DNA of 64,000 bases, from contig JAPWDM010000005.1 in assembly GCA_035578155.1 (NCBI GenBank), positions 23,248,877 through 23,312,876 on the forward strand, written 5' to 3'. A program made the translations under genes and the position numbers. Shown piece after piece: positions 45,212 to 58,085 of this stretch; position 1 is the stretch's first letter, and each line of letters starts with the position of its first letter. The notes beneath the pieces were generated by a model. That model ran no database searches. It was given only the letters and a program-made list of their open reading frames with translations, and had not been told where the DNA came from. Source of the DNA: Brachynemurus nebulosus (taxonomy: Eukaryota > Arthropoda > Insecta > Neuroptera > Myrmeleontidae).

Positions 45212-48200
45212 GTTTTCACTTCAAAAGCCTTCTTCTCCGACATTTCAAAGTGATGTAATGCATTAAAGCTTTTCTGGAAATCCAAAGTAATAATACTGTA
45301 ACCGTGCAAATAATTTTGTGAAGGACTGTATACGATTTCTTACATCAAGGAATACGGACATATTCAAATATTTTGAACGACGTTTCCGCTTTAAGCACAT
45401 TCAGACGAAACTTTTATTCAACAATTCGAAAAATTAATTAAAAAATTTAGTGACCTGTAACATTAGTGCAACAAAAAGAACTAAAAAAAAACATTCGAAC
45501 CATAAGTTTATCAAACTTAAATTATCTTAATCCTTTCTCATAAACTCGCACTCGCAGTCGAGTTGAACGAGCCATTAAATTTTATTATAAAATAACTGTC
45601 AATGGTAGTAGCTACTACCGGCAACTGGTGCAACTCTAACGTAACTACTACCATAGAGGCTACCATCAACCGACTCGAGCGACTCTAGCGGAATATTCAA
45701 CTATAGTATTTTTAATACACGAAACATTATTATTATAACTTGCCATTATTATATCTGCTCGTCCATTTTGAATGTCATTTTAACAAACTTTATGTTTTTA
45801 TTATCATATATAAAACTTTTAAGTAACTAAGTTGACAAAAGAGAACTGGATAAAAAGAATGAAAATGATGTGCCGCGGAGCAAAGGACGACACAGCAGTA
45901 GTAATGGGAGCAGGGGGTTGGGGGGGGGGGGTACAATAGGGAACACAATAATGATAATGATTGTATACGTCCGTACACATACAGATGGATGGAAGATGGC
46001 TTGAGACATGCTCAAATACTTGAATACTTTTATAAAATATAACATTATTTATTTTTGTACTGGAACAACAAAAATATGGCCTTTATAAACACCAAAGAAA
46101 TTCTCGAAAAAGTTTGTAGTCGGAAAAGTTTCAATTTGTACTCAAAAGAGCTAGAGATGATAGAAGTCATACCTGAAAAACAATAAGTCATTTCTAAACA
46201 TGAGTTTGAGGACATCCAAATAATCTTATCTCAATCTGTATCTAATTTTCAACGATTATGATTTTTGTTAGATTCTTCTGGACACTTTCTTTGATGACAA
46301 GGGTGCCGGACAGAAATTTTTAAAAGCCTTTCCCGTAAAAAATGTGTGATTCAATAAGTTTTTTTTTTAAGTCCCATACGATATCGTCCATATGGAAAAT
46401 TTTTTCTTCATTTCCTAATATACTTTCTGAAGTTGATCCCCAAAATTAAAATTCAACATTTTTTATTTCAAGTCTATAGCTGGCCTACCATACTTTATCT
46501 TGGTACTAAATTTCAAATTATTTTCAAATTCTAATTTCCAAAGTTTCAGAGATAATTGCCTATGATTGATGCACACATAGAGACAGGAGTGATTCGATAG
46601 GTGTTATATAATTAGGAAAAATTTCTTAGGATGGCTTTCACGATACTATAAATTTATAGTTTCCAACTTTTTTATGCAAGTCTTCCAGCTCCTTGAAATT
46701 TTTGATAAAAATCGAAGGAAAAGACAAATTCATCATGGCAAAAAGAAAAAAATCTTATAATTAATTACTTTCTACTCATTTTATAAGATATTTCTGGTCT
46801 CTAGTTTGTTTTTTAGACTCCACGTCAATAGCAGACACTACCTATGTGTCTGTAGCCGTCTTTTTGGCGGGATTATGCCCCTAGTCAACTGGGAAACCAC
46901 CAAAGAGAATAACCACCCAAGAGGAACTATAAAAACCTTTTACGAGAGTAATCAACGGGAAAGTTGAACTCCGGCTGACCAATCCGAGCACTCTTGACGA
47001 CGCAACGTTCAATCACTTGAGTTGATTTACTAACTTTTTATAAAAATGATCGCAAACTTTTCCCTTAGCACTGTCAAACACAATGTGCATCGAAAGACGT
47101 TAAAGGGTACATTTATACACAATATATACACACACATAGATGGCAGTACCAACACATTTTATATTGGTTAGTAATTAATGGATTGGTTGACAATTAACTA
47201 TGGAGTTCCTTCCTTTAATTAAACAGATACTTTGTGAGTACTATGAACCAGCATCAGAGAACGCATACATATTTCGGTGTCTGTCTGTCTGTATGTCTGA
47301 CACGCTCACTCCTTTGTGTGTGTTTGTGTCAAGTCACCTCGCCTACACTCTTTACACCTTCTTGATCGATGTGATTATCCCTTTTTCATTATCTCCCAAA
47401 TACTTTACGGCATTGCGTGTGGCAAAACAAAAAAAAAAAACGGTGTAGGCCTTTTTTATTTTAAAATGTTTAATTATCTCGTCTTTTTCAATAATTATTA
47501 AGTAGAGCTTTATAGAGCTTTATGTGCGGTGCCTCGCAGCTTGAGCTTGCCACGTCGTTCTTGTTCATAGTCGAAATATGTGACTTGGAAACTGAAAATT
47601 AATATCCTTTTATACTTTTTTTTGTTTTTTGTTTAACTTTTAGAAAAGAGAGAATTGATAATTACATAAAAGACTATAGCATATTTTTAATTATTTTCCT
47701 TTTTTAGTGTTCTGTATCAAAATTGACGGAACGAAATTCGACGTAAAACTTTTAAATTTAGCATAGAGATAGAGTGTGGAGACCTAACTGTAGATCTGAA
47801 GTTGTATTTAATTCTGGCGGTTAACTCCGGGGGAAAACTTTGAAAGTGAAAAAAAGGTGAGTGTCAAATAGCATTAGAGAAATACTTGAAAGCAATTCTT
47901 TAATTTTAAACAAAATTCCTGTATAAAATAAAAATACAATTTTTTACTTTGGCCTTTGCCGAACATTTCGTCAATGGCCATACGGGCCGAAACATGTCAC
48001 AGACAATTAAAACTCTAAATAAAGTGGTATTAGTAAAGTAAAAAGTTGCCTTTTTACTTTAAAATGGAATACCATAAAGTAACGCTTAAATCTATCAAAA
48101 AATTCCTGTTGCCTGGAATCATTTCCGCCATTAAATGGAATAACATTAGGTCGTGTAATATGAAACGTCGGCTTCCGACCACTTGGTCTACCGTATAATT

Positions 48201-48283
48201 CAGAAAAAAGAACAACACCTTCTTAAGCACTAGAGAAATTAGTTATAAACATTTTTGTAATTTACATATATTTCTGCGGTAGG
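45212..48283. other. non-coding stretch
   Basis: It contains the perfect 16-bp palindrome GGTAGTAGCTACTACC (45604-45619), with a partial echo at 45643-45653, and a run of 13 G near 45917. A stretch at about 47940-48000 has GGGCCGAAACATGTC before an A-rich tail, and ATGGAATACCATAAAGTAAC at 48064-48083 recurs inside HINE-like copy F near 57903. The 62-82 codon frames at 45790-46045 and 47200-47501 are overlapping and unrecognised. Confidence 0.4.
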
Positions 48284-48943
48284 ATACTTTCACGCCCTGG
48301 ACGCGTATATAGAAAGGGCAATCGAATCGAGGCGGTGTGACGAACTGAAATAGCATTTCCAGACGATAAATGCTACCTCAGTTCGTCTCGGACATGTGAC
48401 ATACTGCAGTAGGGTTTCTAAGTTTTTATGCATTTAAATGCATTGGAAACCTCATCCAGTTCGTCACCATTCAATTAACCCATCATCAATACCTATAAAT
48501 AAAATAGAGGGATCTGTCTGTGATTTTAGAATTTTTAGGTGTTAGTATGTTTTCCAGTTATCAAGTTCGACATATATACCAAATATAAGTTTAAAAAAAA
48601 TTTTGTGTGTCTGTCTGTTTGTACGAACCGATTTAACTCAAAAACTATTAAAGTTATTGAGTTGAAATTTACAGAGAATATAGATATTAACCTCCCGATC
48701 AATCTTCGCAACATTTTAATGTAATCTCCCAAATGGTTATGTACAGGATGATTCAAATAGAATCTTCATTAAAAGTTCATGGTCTTCTAAATAAATTAGA
48801 TGTAGTATGTCATCGTCTGAGACGAACTGAGGTAGCATTTACGCGTGTTTATTGTCGGGAAATGCTATTTCAGCTCGTCACACCACCTGAGGGGACGTAT
48901 TCGATTAGCTTTTCTATATACGCGGCCCGGACACGTTACCCAT
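48284..48943. mobile_element. 660-bp element with long terminal inverted repeats
   Basis: The first ~130 bases return inverted at the right end. Shared segments include CGCGTATATAGAAA, AATCGAAT, GGTGTGACGA-CTGAAATAGC, ATGCTACCTCAGTTCGTCTC and GACATACT. The two arms differ by small insertions and substitutions. The middle has TGTGTCTGTCTGTTTGTACG, a phrase common in insect repeats. Terminal bases and target duplication are unclear, so it is unclassified. Frames at 48535-48963 lie across the arms and are not real genes. Confidence 0.75.
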
Positions 48944-50772
48944 TTCTAATAACATGTACATAAAGGTTGAATTGATAACCTTTTTCGAAGTCGGTTAATA
49001 AAAACAACTAATTGTACGGAACACTATTTACACAAGTACAACTTGAAGACTTGTTACTTTTTTTGTAATTTTCTTGTTATGAAAGAGCTTTACTGCGTGA
49101 ATATCACAAATAAATCAAATAATTGTTTATTTAAATTGCCATAACCAAAGTGTCAAAGTAATAAAGCTCAATAATATTAATCTAATGCAATACAATTAAT
49201 TTTGTAAATACTCGAATAGTCCGTGCCTCAAACATTTGAGTTATGTGCATAGTAAGCGTTGACATGTATTAAATACCACGCATCCAAACGTGTAACGCAC
49301 GCGAAAAACGTGGAAAATATGATTAATGATCAATATTATTATCACAGCTTAAATCCTCTCATTGTCAACGTGCGAAAATTCTTTTCCCCGAGCGGCAAAT
49401 TTGCCACGAGAAACAAACGTTCATTTCAAATTGCGACATGTTAATAAAATAATATTGTTGATTGTTATTAAAAGCTCGTTTCAAGCACGGACACGAAAGG
49501 GACAAATAATTGACCATAAATTAGTCAAGCTCGTCACACCACTGTCGAAAAGTTCGGTTAAATTATGATAATAATAATAATAAATATATTATTTTAGACA
49601 AAAAGGAACGAGCATTGATGCCGGTTCACGAGAAGATCTATAATTTTACCCCGAAAAGGATAATTTAATACATTTAAATGTGCGTAGTAACAAACGTAAA
49701 CATATATTTATTGACAAGGATAACGAGACCTTTGAGAAAGAAATGTGCAATGGCAAAAACGCAAACATATTCAAATTATAAATATTATGAGTATTTTCGA
49801 ATGCCGTTCTTGCTGAAAAATGCTCCTGGTCTGCGAAAGATTTACAATACAGCATAACTTCTTTTTATGCGCTCTTTTTTGGTGTAATTTTTTTGTACGT
49901 CTGTTTTGTGCGACTTTTTTATGTGATTTTGGCATTTGATTATTATTTTGTGGTAAATTTAACTGCTGAAGCATTTCATTATCACATTACATAAGTAACT
50001 GCACAAATTATTGCAACATTCAGATTTTTTTTTGGATGTGTGTATTGTAATTTTTGTAACAATGGGTATAAAAATTAAATAAAATATTTAGAAATGTGTA
50101 AATTATTTTTTATTTTGTTTAGAAAAGCAATTTCTGTGGAAATCGTGAGGTTTTGACTTATGTATTTTCTATATGAACCTTTTTTTATGCGGCCTCGATC
50201 CACGGCACGAAAAAAATTTATTTTACTCTCTGTACTTTTTACAGATTATTATTTACCATTTTCCCTCCGTGTAATTTTTACGGTGGCTATATCATCACAT
50301 AAAAAGAGTGTTCTGTTGTGCTATTCTACCCAGGAACTGGTGATGGTCGAAAATATATATTAAATATTGCTAACCATGTTAGTTTTCTGTTCTTTCTGTT
50401 CTCATCGAGAGGGCTGTAAAATCAACTTTTTATTCAAGAACGTCACAATTTTGTTGTTCTCGGTATTGATTTCCTTATTTCTATAAACTGTTTTTGAATT
50501 TGGGTTCAATTTCTTGAACAAATATTCAATCTATTAAATTTTTTGAATTTTCATACTATTAAATTTTTTGAATAAATAATTATCGAGAATTAATTCCCTG
50601 TTTAAATTTTGAAGAGTTTTTCTTTTGTTCAAATAGGGTTGAATTTATAGGTCCTTTTATAATTTATCGTATGTATACAGCGTTAATTAACACTTCTTCA
50701 CATTTGGCCATTATGGCCACGTGTACATGTGAATTCTTGGCTATACTGTGGCTGAAAGATGCCGAGATACAT
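48944..50772. other. non-coding stretch
   Basis: About 49862-49925 shows a loose 16-bp periodicity of TTTTTATGCGC / TTTTGTGCGAC type. Frames between 49259 and 50363 are short and unrecognised. Confidence 0.4.
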
Positions 50773-50780
50773 CTAGCTAC

Positions 50781-51274
50781 TAGTGATGTCGGATAATTAA
50801 TCGATTAATCTGTTCAGTCGACTAATTTTGTTTACATTTAGTCATATTTTAGTCGACTATTTTACCTTCGATTAAATGATTAAAATGATTTATTTTTTTT
50901 AAATGACTAAAAACGACTATTTTAACAAGTTTTCTGTATTATTTACTGAACTTTAAAAAATGGAAACTAAAAAATTATCTATTTGCTTGATTTTTCACTT
51001 TTATGTGATCAATATATTGTGATAATTCATATCTTTCTTTTTCTTAAAAGAAAAATATTAAAAGTCCAAAATTACATTCAAAAGAAAACCTTGTTTTTGA
51101 AAGAGTTACATAGGTTACCTTATTCATGAATTCGACTAAAAATTTAGTCGATTAATCGACTACTTTGTGCTCGATATTTTCGACTAATGACTAATTTTAT
51201 CTGAAAATCAATTTTAGTCGCTTAATCGACTAACTGCTTCTCGGTCCGACATCACTATTGGCTCAACATCACTA
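50781..51274. mobile_element. hAT-type element with perfect 8-bp duplication and doubled right terminus
   Basis: CTAGCTAC occurs at 50773-50780 and 51275-51282. The left end is TAGTGATGTCGGA. The right end has GTCCGACATCACTA, then TTGGCTCA, then a second ACATCACTA that abuts the duplication, so the terminal motif is present twice on that side. Subterminal regions carry many TAATCGATTAATC / AGTCGACTA motifs, probable transposase binding sites. The element is 494 bp, without coding capacity. Confidence 0.85.
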
Positions 51275-51282
51275 CTAGCTAC

Positions 51283-52210
51283 ATATTGCTCGGTTACATA
51301 ACCACTAAATAATTATTGCTGGATTTTTTTGGAAACTAAACCATATTCCGTCTTTTTACTGTCCCGAACGCAACTTAGAAGCCAAATTATTCCTGTCAGT
51401 GTGTACATTCGAGCACAAACGAAGCACTTATCCTTATCTTTTATTGTATATCTGTATGTGTTAAATAAAGTGACATATACATCAGTTGAAATAAGATAGA
51501 AATATACAAAATATGCTTTCTGACTGACTATGGTCTCGTACAATACACACAGTACCTATATGTGTATGTGTGTGTGTGTGCCATAGTAGTGTTCTATGTA
51601 GAGAGCATCAAGCCGTCGGAACGGTGGGTAGTGTGAGACCCAGAATTATCGATCGGGTTACCGGCACAAGTGATGGGCTACCAACCAACAACCATCGCTC
51701 CACGCTTACTACCCACTAAACCAACGTTGTAACATACATACGTATATGCATGTACCAAAAGGTACCTACACCTATCCCATTGTATTGTATGTATACATGT
51801 TCGCCATACATATGCTGAGGATGTACCTATGTAGTCTAGTAATTTGTATTTTGTTTGTAAAATACAGAGATAACTATCCCCGTTTCCAATCTGAAAGCAA
51901 TAATAACCAAGTCGAAACTTCATTTTCGATAATCGTGAAAACTTTTTACTGATTACACTGTCGCTGTACAACACAGCATAAGTAACAACAGTTTAATTTT
52001 CTAATCGAAACCATTCGATTACATTTGCAAATACAAGTTGTTTTGTGGAAATTAGCACAACGGAAGTCACCGGATAATGTTATAATATACAGGCAGTCCC
52101 CGTTGCCCAAAACTATACGCCGTGAGTTGAAACGAAATAATAGTTCGAGTTTTGATCGTCTGATTTTGATCGGTGTCAAACATTCAGCTAATTTTTGAAA
52201 AAAATAAAAG
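51283..52210. other. non-coding stretch
   Basis: Frames on both strands at 51678-51974 overlap each other and have no recognised product. There is a (GT)n run at 51562-51579. Confidence 0.4.
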
Positions 52211-52212
52211 TA

Positions 52213-53188
52213 GGGGAGAGGTGTGTCAGTAGTAACAGAGGGTCAATTGTAACTTCAAAATTTGCGAGACATCTATCAATCCTATTGAAGAGTATTACAT
52301 ATCATAAAGTGGCTTCTAAAGTTGTGCTTTATTGACAAAACTTTCAGTTAATATCATCAGGCGATTTTCTCTCAGCAATATCAAATGTGTTTATATAAGC
52401 TAATCGTAAATTTTGAGTGCGTTAACAATTTTTTGATTTTTGAAGTAAATACCCCATCAATTGGAAGAAAAGTGATTTCATTGGAAAAACAATCAATTAA
52501 ATAATATTATTAGATAGGTAGCTTAGCTTTTTTAATCCTAATTAATATTTTATGAATTTTTTTTATAATATGAAACAGCGGTGGAACAATTGTAACAAAT
52601 TCAGTAGTGTCGATTGTAACATGTACAACTGACAAAAAATTTTAGTTGAACAAAATTAAACTTTATATATTCGGTATGAATCGGAATAATAAAGGAGAAA
52701 CAAAAATCTTCCATCAACGGGATTCAAAAAATGCTTACAATATGCAAAACGAAAAACTAGGATAGAAACTATATTCAATAATGTATATATGAATTCCGTT
52801 AAAAGAGTAATAGAAAGAGAAAAAATTCAGAGCTGTTGCCTGAGACTATGCTATTTGTCACCTTCCTTACTCAATATGTAAGGAAGAATGTTTAAAACTG
52901 GATTAATTATAATAACTAACGTGTAAATTTAATTAAATAATAAGTGTTACAATTGAACCTAAGCCCTGTAACAATTGATCCTCTGTTGGTGACGATTGTA
53001 ACATTACACTTTGGTCCACATAAATGCAGTTATTTTAATTATTAGTCAACATAGAGTATTTTTGTGCAGCTCATTCAAAACTTGAAAAATGCCCGTATCT
53101 TGTACTAAAAATTTAATTCTCTGTGACTAATAAATACAAAGTTACTAGCCTGTATATTTTTTTTGTTACTATTGACACACCTCTCCCT
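52213..53188. mobile_element. TA-flanked element with GGGAGAGGTGTGTCA ends
   Basis: TA at 52211-52212 and 53189-53190 flank inverted ends GGGGAGAGGTGTGTCAGTAG and CTATTGACACACCTCTCCCT (22 of 24 by eye when extended). Inside, the phrase ATTGTAAC or its complement recurs at about 52236, 52589, 52614, 52948, 52968 and 52996. The termini resemble GGGGAGAGTGGGTCA-type repeats known from mosquitoes and other insects; I cannot assign a superfamily. There is no coding capacity. Confidence 0.75.
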
Positions 53189-53190
53189 TA

Positions 53191-54309
53191 GATAGCATAA
53201 AACGTTTTATAGAATTTTGACCAAATCCTAGTATGGGAATCGAATTAACTGAACCCGCGGTCTGGCACGAATTACTACCAAGTTACTTACCTAGAAGCAA
53301 TAATTCAACAGTTACAAAAAAATAAACAATCAAATTGTTGATAACAACTGACCGCTCTAGAAGTTCTTAATCCTGATAAATTTCGTTCAGTCTGGGTCTT
53401 ATACTCATTATTTACAACTATTTTCAAATTTTTTTATGCGAATCTTATGCTGATAAAACTGAGGCAGTAAATTTACAGCGTTTTTCCTGAAGAATGTTGA
53501 GGCATCCACGATCTCTCCCGAAACAAAATTCAACATTTTATATTTCACGTTTATAATAAGGCCATCACACTCTATATTTGTAGGTACTAAACAAATTTTT
53601 GCATTAAAAAATTTCCGAGAAAATTATTTGTAACTGACGAGTAGACTCATAAATGTTCGGATTTGTCAATTTTGATACGGAACACCAAGAAAAAAATACC
53701 GAAAATTTGTCTGGAATCGAATTTCGCTTTGATAAAAGTCAAATAGAGCTAATATTGAGACTATCAGAAATAATCCTTACCTAGAACACTGTTTAAATAA
53801 CTTACTAATTAAGATGAGACCAATATCAGAGCTTATCCATCAGGGGCTATTCGCGACAATCATACACATGAGAATGCAGTAAGCAGTGGGAGGTGCAAGT
53901 TTAAAGGTACATCATAAATTTTCTTTCCCAAGAAACTCTCTTCCAAAGATTTTCACCATATTCAACATTTATATTTTATTGGACTCTCAAAGCGTAGGTC
54001 ACGACGTTCAGAGTCGCCGTCAAGCGTTACAAAAGAAAAAATAAGAAAAATTATTTTAAAAAATCAGATTTTATTACGCTTATTGTCGTATGCATACCGC
54101 GACTTAAGGGCGTCGCCAGAAACAATGTGTATATTAAAGACCACTTGGACCAAAGGTCTACTCACTCTAACGCCAGTTATGTTTGGTACTTCGCTAGATT
54201 ATTTATTAATGAGCTTTGGGCAGATAAACTGAATATTTATCAGCTAAAAAAAACTGTATTGGTATCTAAACAGATATATCTCTAACGATCTACTTAAACA
54301 ATTCCACTT
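53191..54309. other. non-coding stretch
   Basis: AAAATTCAACATTTTATATTTCA near 53526-53550 and its neighbourhood echo 46440-46470, suggesting one more diverged dispersed repeat. Nothing coding was recognised. Confidence 0.35.
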
Positions 54310-54677
54310 TTAGCGAATTTCCAGAATGGAGTTCAGCTATTACAGCTACTGTCATGACGCGACTTGAGCCCGGGACTATGGTAGAAATTTGTTTTGAGGT
54401 CCCTACGAAATTTAATGAAAATGTTGGAAGTGCCAAACCGTTGGACAAGTTCGTTAGCCAGACACGTCCGATGCCCGGAACATGGTTTTTGTTCATGAAA
54501 AAAAATTTCCACTTATTCAAAAGTTTTTCCGACATTTTTTACACCATTAGAAAGAGGAAGAAAAATTACATAAAAAAGATTTTTAAACCATCATTCTATG
54601 TCCACTGGTTTCCGAGAAAAACGAATTTTTATAAACGAAAATTCACTATGTTATGCTCGATGCTGCGACAGGGGTAT
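54310..54677 (+). mobile_element. HINE-like repeat, copy E (microsatellite deleted)
   Basis: Both blocks are present, from TTAGCGAATTTCC to GACAGGGGTAT. The (TA)n tract and the ~60 bases after it are missing, so GAGGTCCCTA runs directly into CGAAATTTAATG. The hairpin is damaged (GCTCGATGCTGC). The longest open frame of the window (160 codons, 54354-54836) reads through this copy and beyond it. It starts in the left block and is not conserved in other copies, so it is not a gene. Confidence 0.85.
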
Positions 54678-55682
54678 TTCTTATTGACGACAAATCTTCG
54701 AAAAACTTTCTGTTATTTTAACTTACTTATTTCTTGGACATCCTATATAATTCACACCATAATAGCACATAATTTTGATTTAAAATCAATCAAAATTACA
54801 CTTATAACAGTACACACAGCCAAAAATACAAAATAACTAACACCCATACCCAAACGTGAAACCCACAAACACAACGATACAAGAAAAAAATATATAAAAC
54901 GAATATTCTTTGATAGTTAGTTGATGCTTTTGGTGTGTTGTTGATCATTGAATGTGATAAAAATATATTTAAAAGTTTTTTTTCTCTTCACAAATGATTT
55001 CCTTCGAGGAATCCCGAAACACAGAACAGAAACGAATGACAAACGAAAAATCTTTCACTAATTTTTCTCTCTTACATTTTGTGTGTAATTTTCTTTCCAA
55101 AACGGTGTGTAGATAGAAAAAGTCAAAGTAAAAAAAAAAAATCGGAAAATTGCGAAAACGAAAAAGCTGTCTTCATGTGTATGTGTGTGAACGTGTAGGT
55201 TTACGTTGAAACCAGTAATTTTTTTGTTATGAAGGAAATAAATTATTGACACAGTATTACCTCGAAATGAAATGTGAGGCAGAACGAAAAAACTAAATTA
55301 AATTATCCTTGAAAATCCTTGATTTATTTTCGTTTATAATTTATAATGTTGATGCAGGATAAATACAACTATACTATTTGCTTTTTGAAAAGTTATACGT
55401 AGGAGTCTTCAAGGTCATTTTGAGCTTCTTATCATTCTAGTTTGAGAATAAATAAGGTAAAACACCCAATACCTGGTGCTGGTATACTTTAAGATGTATA
55501 TCCTAATGTAAATAAGTTTTTAATAACAAAAAGTGAAAGACGCTGCTACTATCAATAGATTTCTAAAATTACGATTCGTTTCAGAGTTATGTGTTCTCTT
55601 TGTTAACTTCTTTTTACCCATAGTTGATCTATAAAATATTGGTACAATCCAAAATCGGTAGCGAAAACCTCGTAAAGAATTT
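54678..55682. other. non-coding stretch
   Basis: Nothing recognised. Confidence 0.4.
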
Positions 55683-55690
55683 GTCCTACA

Positions 55691-55949
55691 CAAGGCCGAA
55701 TTTACCCTAAGTGTCGCCCGAGGCACTGGGAAAAATGCCGCCCTTGACAAAAATTAAAAAAAGTTTCTTATTAACTTTCCCTTTTCCTGTAGCTGACGAG
55801 CAAAAAAAAAAAAAAAACGTCTCCCATTTCTTATTTTCCTATTAGAAAATAAGTGATGACCAAAAAAAAAAAACAACTTATCACGTGTGATCCAAATTTT
55901 GCCGCTCGGGGCCAGTGCCCCACGTGCCCTTAGTGTAAATCGAGCACTG
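55691..55949. mobile_element. 259-bp hAT-type MITE with perfect 8-bp duplication
   Basis: GTCCTACA occurs at 55683-55690 and 55950-55957. Ends CAAGGCCGAATTTACCCTAAG and CTTAGTGTAAATCGAGCACTG are imperfect inverted repeats, related to the 20390-20504 MITE (GTGTCGCCCGAGGCA versus GTGGCGCCCGGGGCA). The middle has two poly-A-interrupted arms. A 76-codon minus frame here (55520-55750) crosses the left boundary and is spurious. Confidence 0.88.
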
Positions 55950-55957
55950 GTCCTACA

Positions 55958-57502
55958 ACAAAAATGAGATAAATTTGTGAAAGTATAAGGAAGAGGAAAT
56001 TCATGCTAGTATATTTTTAATCTAAAATTACATATTTATCGATATCGAAAATTTTAGATAGCAAATAGTACGTCATGTTAATTAGTGGAATAATAACAAA
56101 ATTTTTGAAGGCCGAATGTCAGAATGACCTACAAAAACCTGACAAAAATTTAAAAGTACTTTATTGTGGATTGCGCACAATCAGTTATGGCAGAAACTTT
56201 GTAAAACATTAATTATATGTATTTTTTTCGTTTTAATTTTTACTTAAGATCAGATCACTTATTAAAACAATTTTTGGACCTTTTGATAGCTTTGAGTATT
56301 TTTACCTTATTGGTTTTCTATTATTTACTAATGGACCATTTTCTAAACCAAACGAGGACATGGCATAAATGCTCATGATAATTCTAAAGTCCGTTTTGCT
56401 GAAAGCTTTGGACGTTGGAAAACTTTAACAATCACGAAACAAAATATACTTGAAGAGTATAATTATGAAAATGTTTAAATTTTTTTGTCGAATTACTTGA
56501 GTGGACAGCAGACATATGCAACAGAAAAAAAAACGATGGAACATGAAATTTGTTTTAACAAAGCTATAGCTTCTATATGTAGACCGTGCTTATGACATTG
56601 CAAGCTTTTTTTTTAGTATTACAACAAAAAAAAGTAAAATTACACGGCATACTGCAATATTCTTTTTAGGAGGATAACTGTTTAGTGTAGACTGTAGAGC
56701 GTACGTAATGAAGGTACTTCTTTTTTATTTTAAGTCCTTATTTCTTTTTTTATAACTCTATATAAATGCAGCCCGTGTAAAATAATTTATCGTGTACAGT
56801 TTGTCTATAAACATATGGTTATTGGGACAGTTTAAAGAATATTTGTTGTAGAACGGCAAATGTCCCTACTGGTGACTTTCAGGTCTATTTATGTGTACAG
56901 AAGGAAAATCCAGTAGGTATACGTGAAATTAATTAAAATTGTTACAAAAGTACATTTTTAAGTACTTTTAAGTACATTTTTGAGTTCGAAACCGACCGGG
57001 GGAGATATGTCATCCCCAACATTAACATACCTCACACTTTAATTTCAATAACCATTCCCCTCATCAAATACAAATAGCACTACCAAAATCGATGCATATC
57101 ATCTTAGTTTAATTTCACCTATAATTCTATTTTTTCTAAATTTTCAGTTTTTCTTGTTTTTGAAATAATAACCGAATGGCAATAAAAAAACAATATAATT
57201 TAGAAAATATACCATTCTCAAAGTCTTTTCTTTTATTTTTACTAAAACTAGGCATGTAGAACCATTAAAAAGAGAAAACTTCTGTTGAATTAATCATAAA
57301 TTTCTAAGTCATTACGTTTTAAAAGTCGTGCCGTTTGTTTCTACCAAAACTAAAAATATGTAACATCCCTAAAAAAGGATTTTTGCCGAATCATTTATGT
57401 TTTTAAGAAAACAGTTCGCCGTAATCAGTTCTTATAGGCTCTTTGGGCATTTGTAATGTCGAAACAAATAATAATTATGATGGTAGTCAATCCGTTTTAC
57501 AA

Positions 57503-57504
<2 letters not shown>
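55958..57504. other. non-coding stretch
   Basis: Nothing recognised; there is no frame of 60 codons. Confidence 0.5.
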
Positions 57505-57567
<63 letters not shown>

Positions 57568-58085
57568 TTATGCATTCGAACGAAACATCCTATTTTAAAA
57601 ATCTTCATCTACCGATGTCCGGACATAGTTTATGTCCGGACATAGTTTATGTCCGGACATGGTTTTTTTTTTAGGCATTTTTCGAGAAAAGAAATAAGTT
57701 TTTTGCTCGACTTTTCCCAAGTTCAAAAGTTTTTGAAACATTTTTTTACACTGAACACATTCTGTTCTGTGAACGCAGAACTCAGTTAATTTTTTACCCT
57801 TTCAGTTTGAAAATGAACTAACGGTTCGAAACAATATTCTCACAGTTTCAAAATAAAAATGGTACTTTTGCGAATTAAAATATTTGTTTGTTATTTACAA
57901 ATATGGAATACCATAAAGTAACGCTCAATTCTATTAATATTTTTTTACACTATTGAAAAGAGGAGAAAAAATCATAGAGAAAAGGTCTTGAACTGTTTGT
58001 TATTCTAGGTAAACTGATATCCGAGAAAATTAACTTTTTTAAACGGAAATTCGCTATGTTGTGCGGGATGCTACGACAGAGGTAT
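57505..58085 (+). mobile_element. HINE-like (TA)n repeat, copy F (left block missing)
   Basis: It starts in the (TA)n tract (57505-57561) and runs through the right block to GGAAATTCGCTATGTT and GACAGAGGTAT. The left block is absent. About 190 bp at 57752-57942 interrupts the right block, bracketed by ATTTTTTTACACT repeats. It contains ATGGAATACCATAAAGTAAC, which is also seen at 48064. The terminal hairpin is mutated. Confidence 0.75.
57615..57666. repeat. triplicated palindrome ATGTCCGGACAT within copy F
   Basis: Three 17-bp units of ATGTCCGGACAT plus AGTTT/GGTTT lie in tandem. Other family copies have a single CGTCCGATGCCCGGAACATG at this place, so this is a local expansion. Confidence 0.9.

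Noticed and set aside
45790..46045. Pro-rich 62- and 72-codon minus frames
   Set aside because: They are produced by the G-run near 45917 read in two phases; no start context or domain.
47940..48000. Possible Penelope-like or hammerhead-bearing tail (GGGCCGAAACATGTC before A-rich DNA)
   Set aside because: The CTGATGA core needed for a hammerhead is missing, and no reverse transcriptase or GIY-YIG fragment was found nearby.
54354..54836. 160-codon open frame, the longest in the window
   Set aside because: It begins in the left block of HINE-like copy E and is open only because the (TA)n centre is deleted there. Other copies do not preserve it, and no domain is visible.
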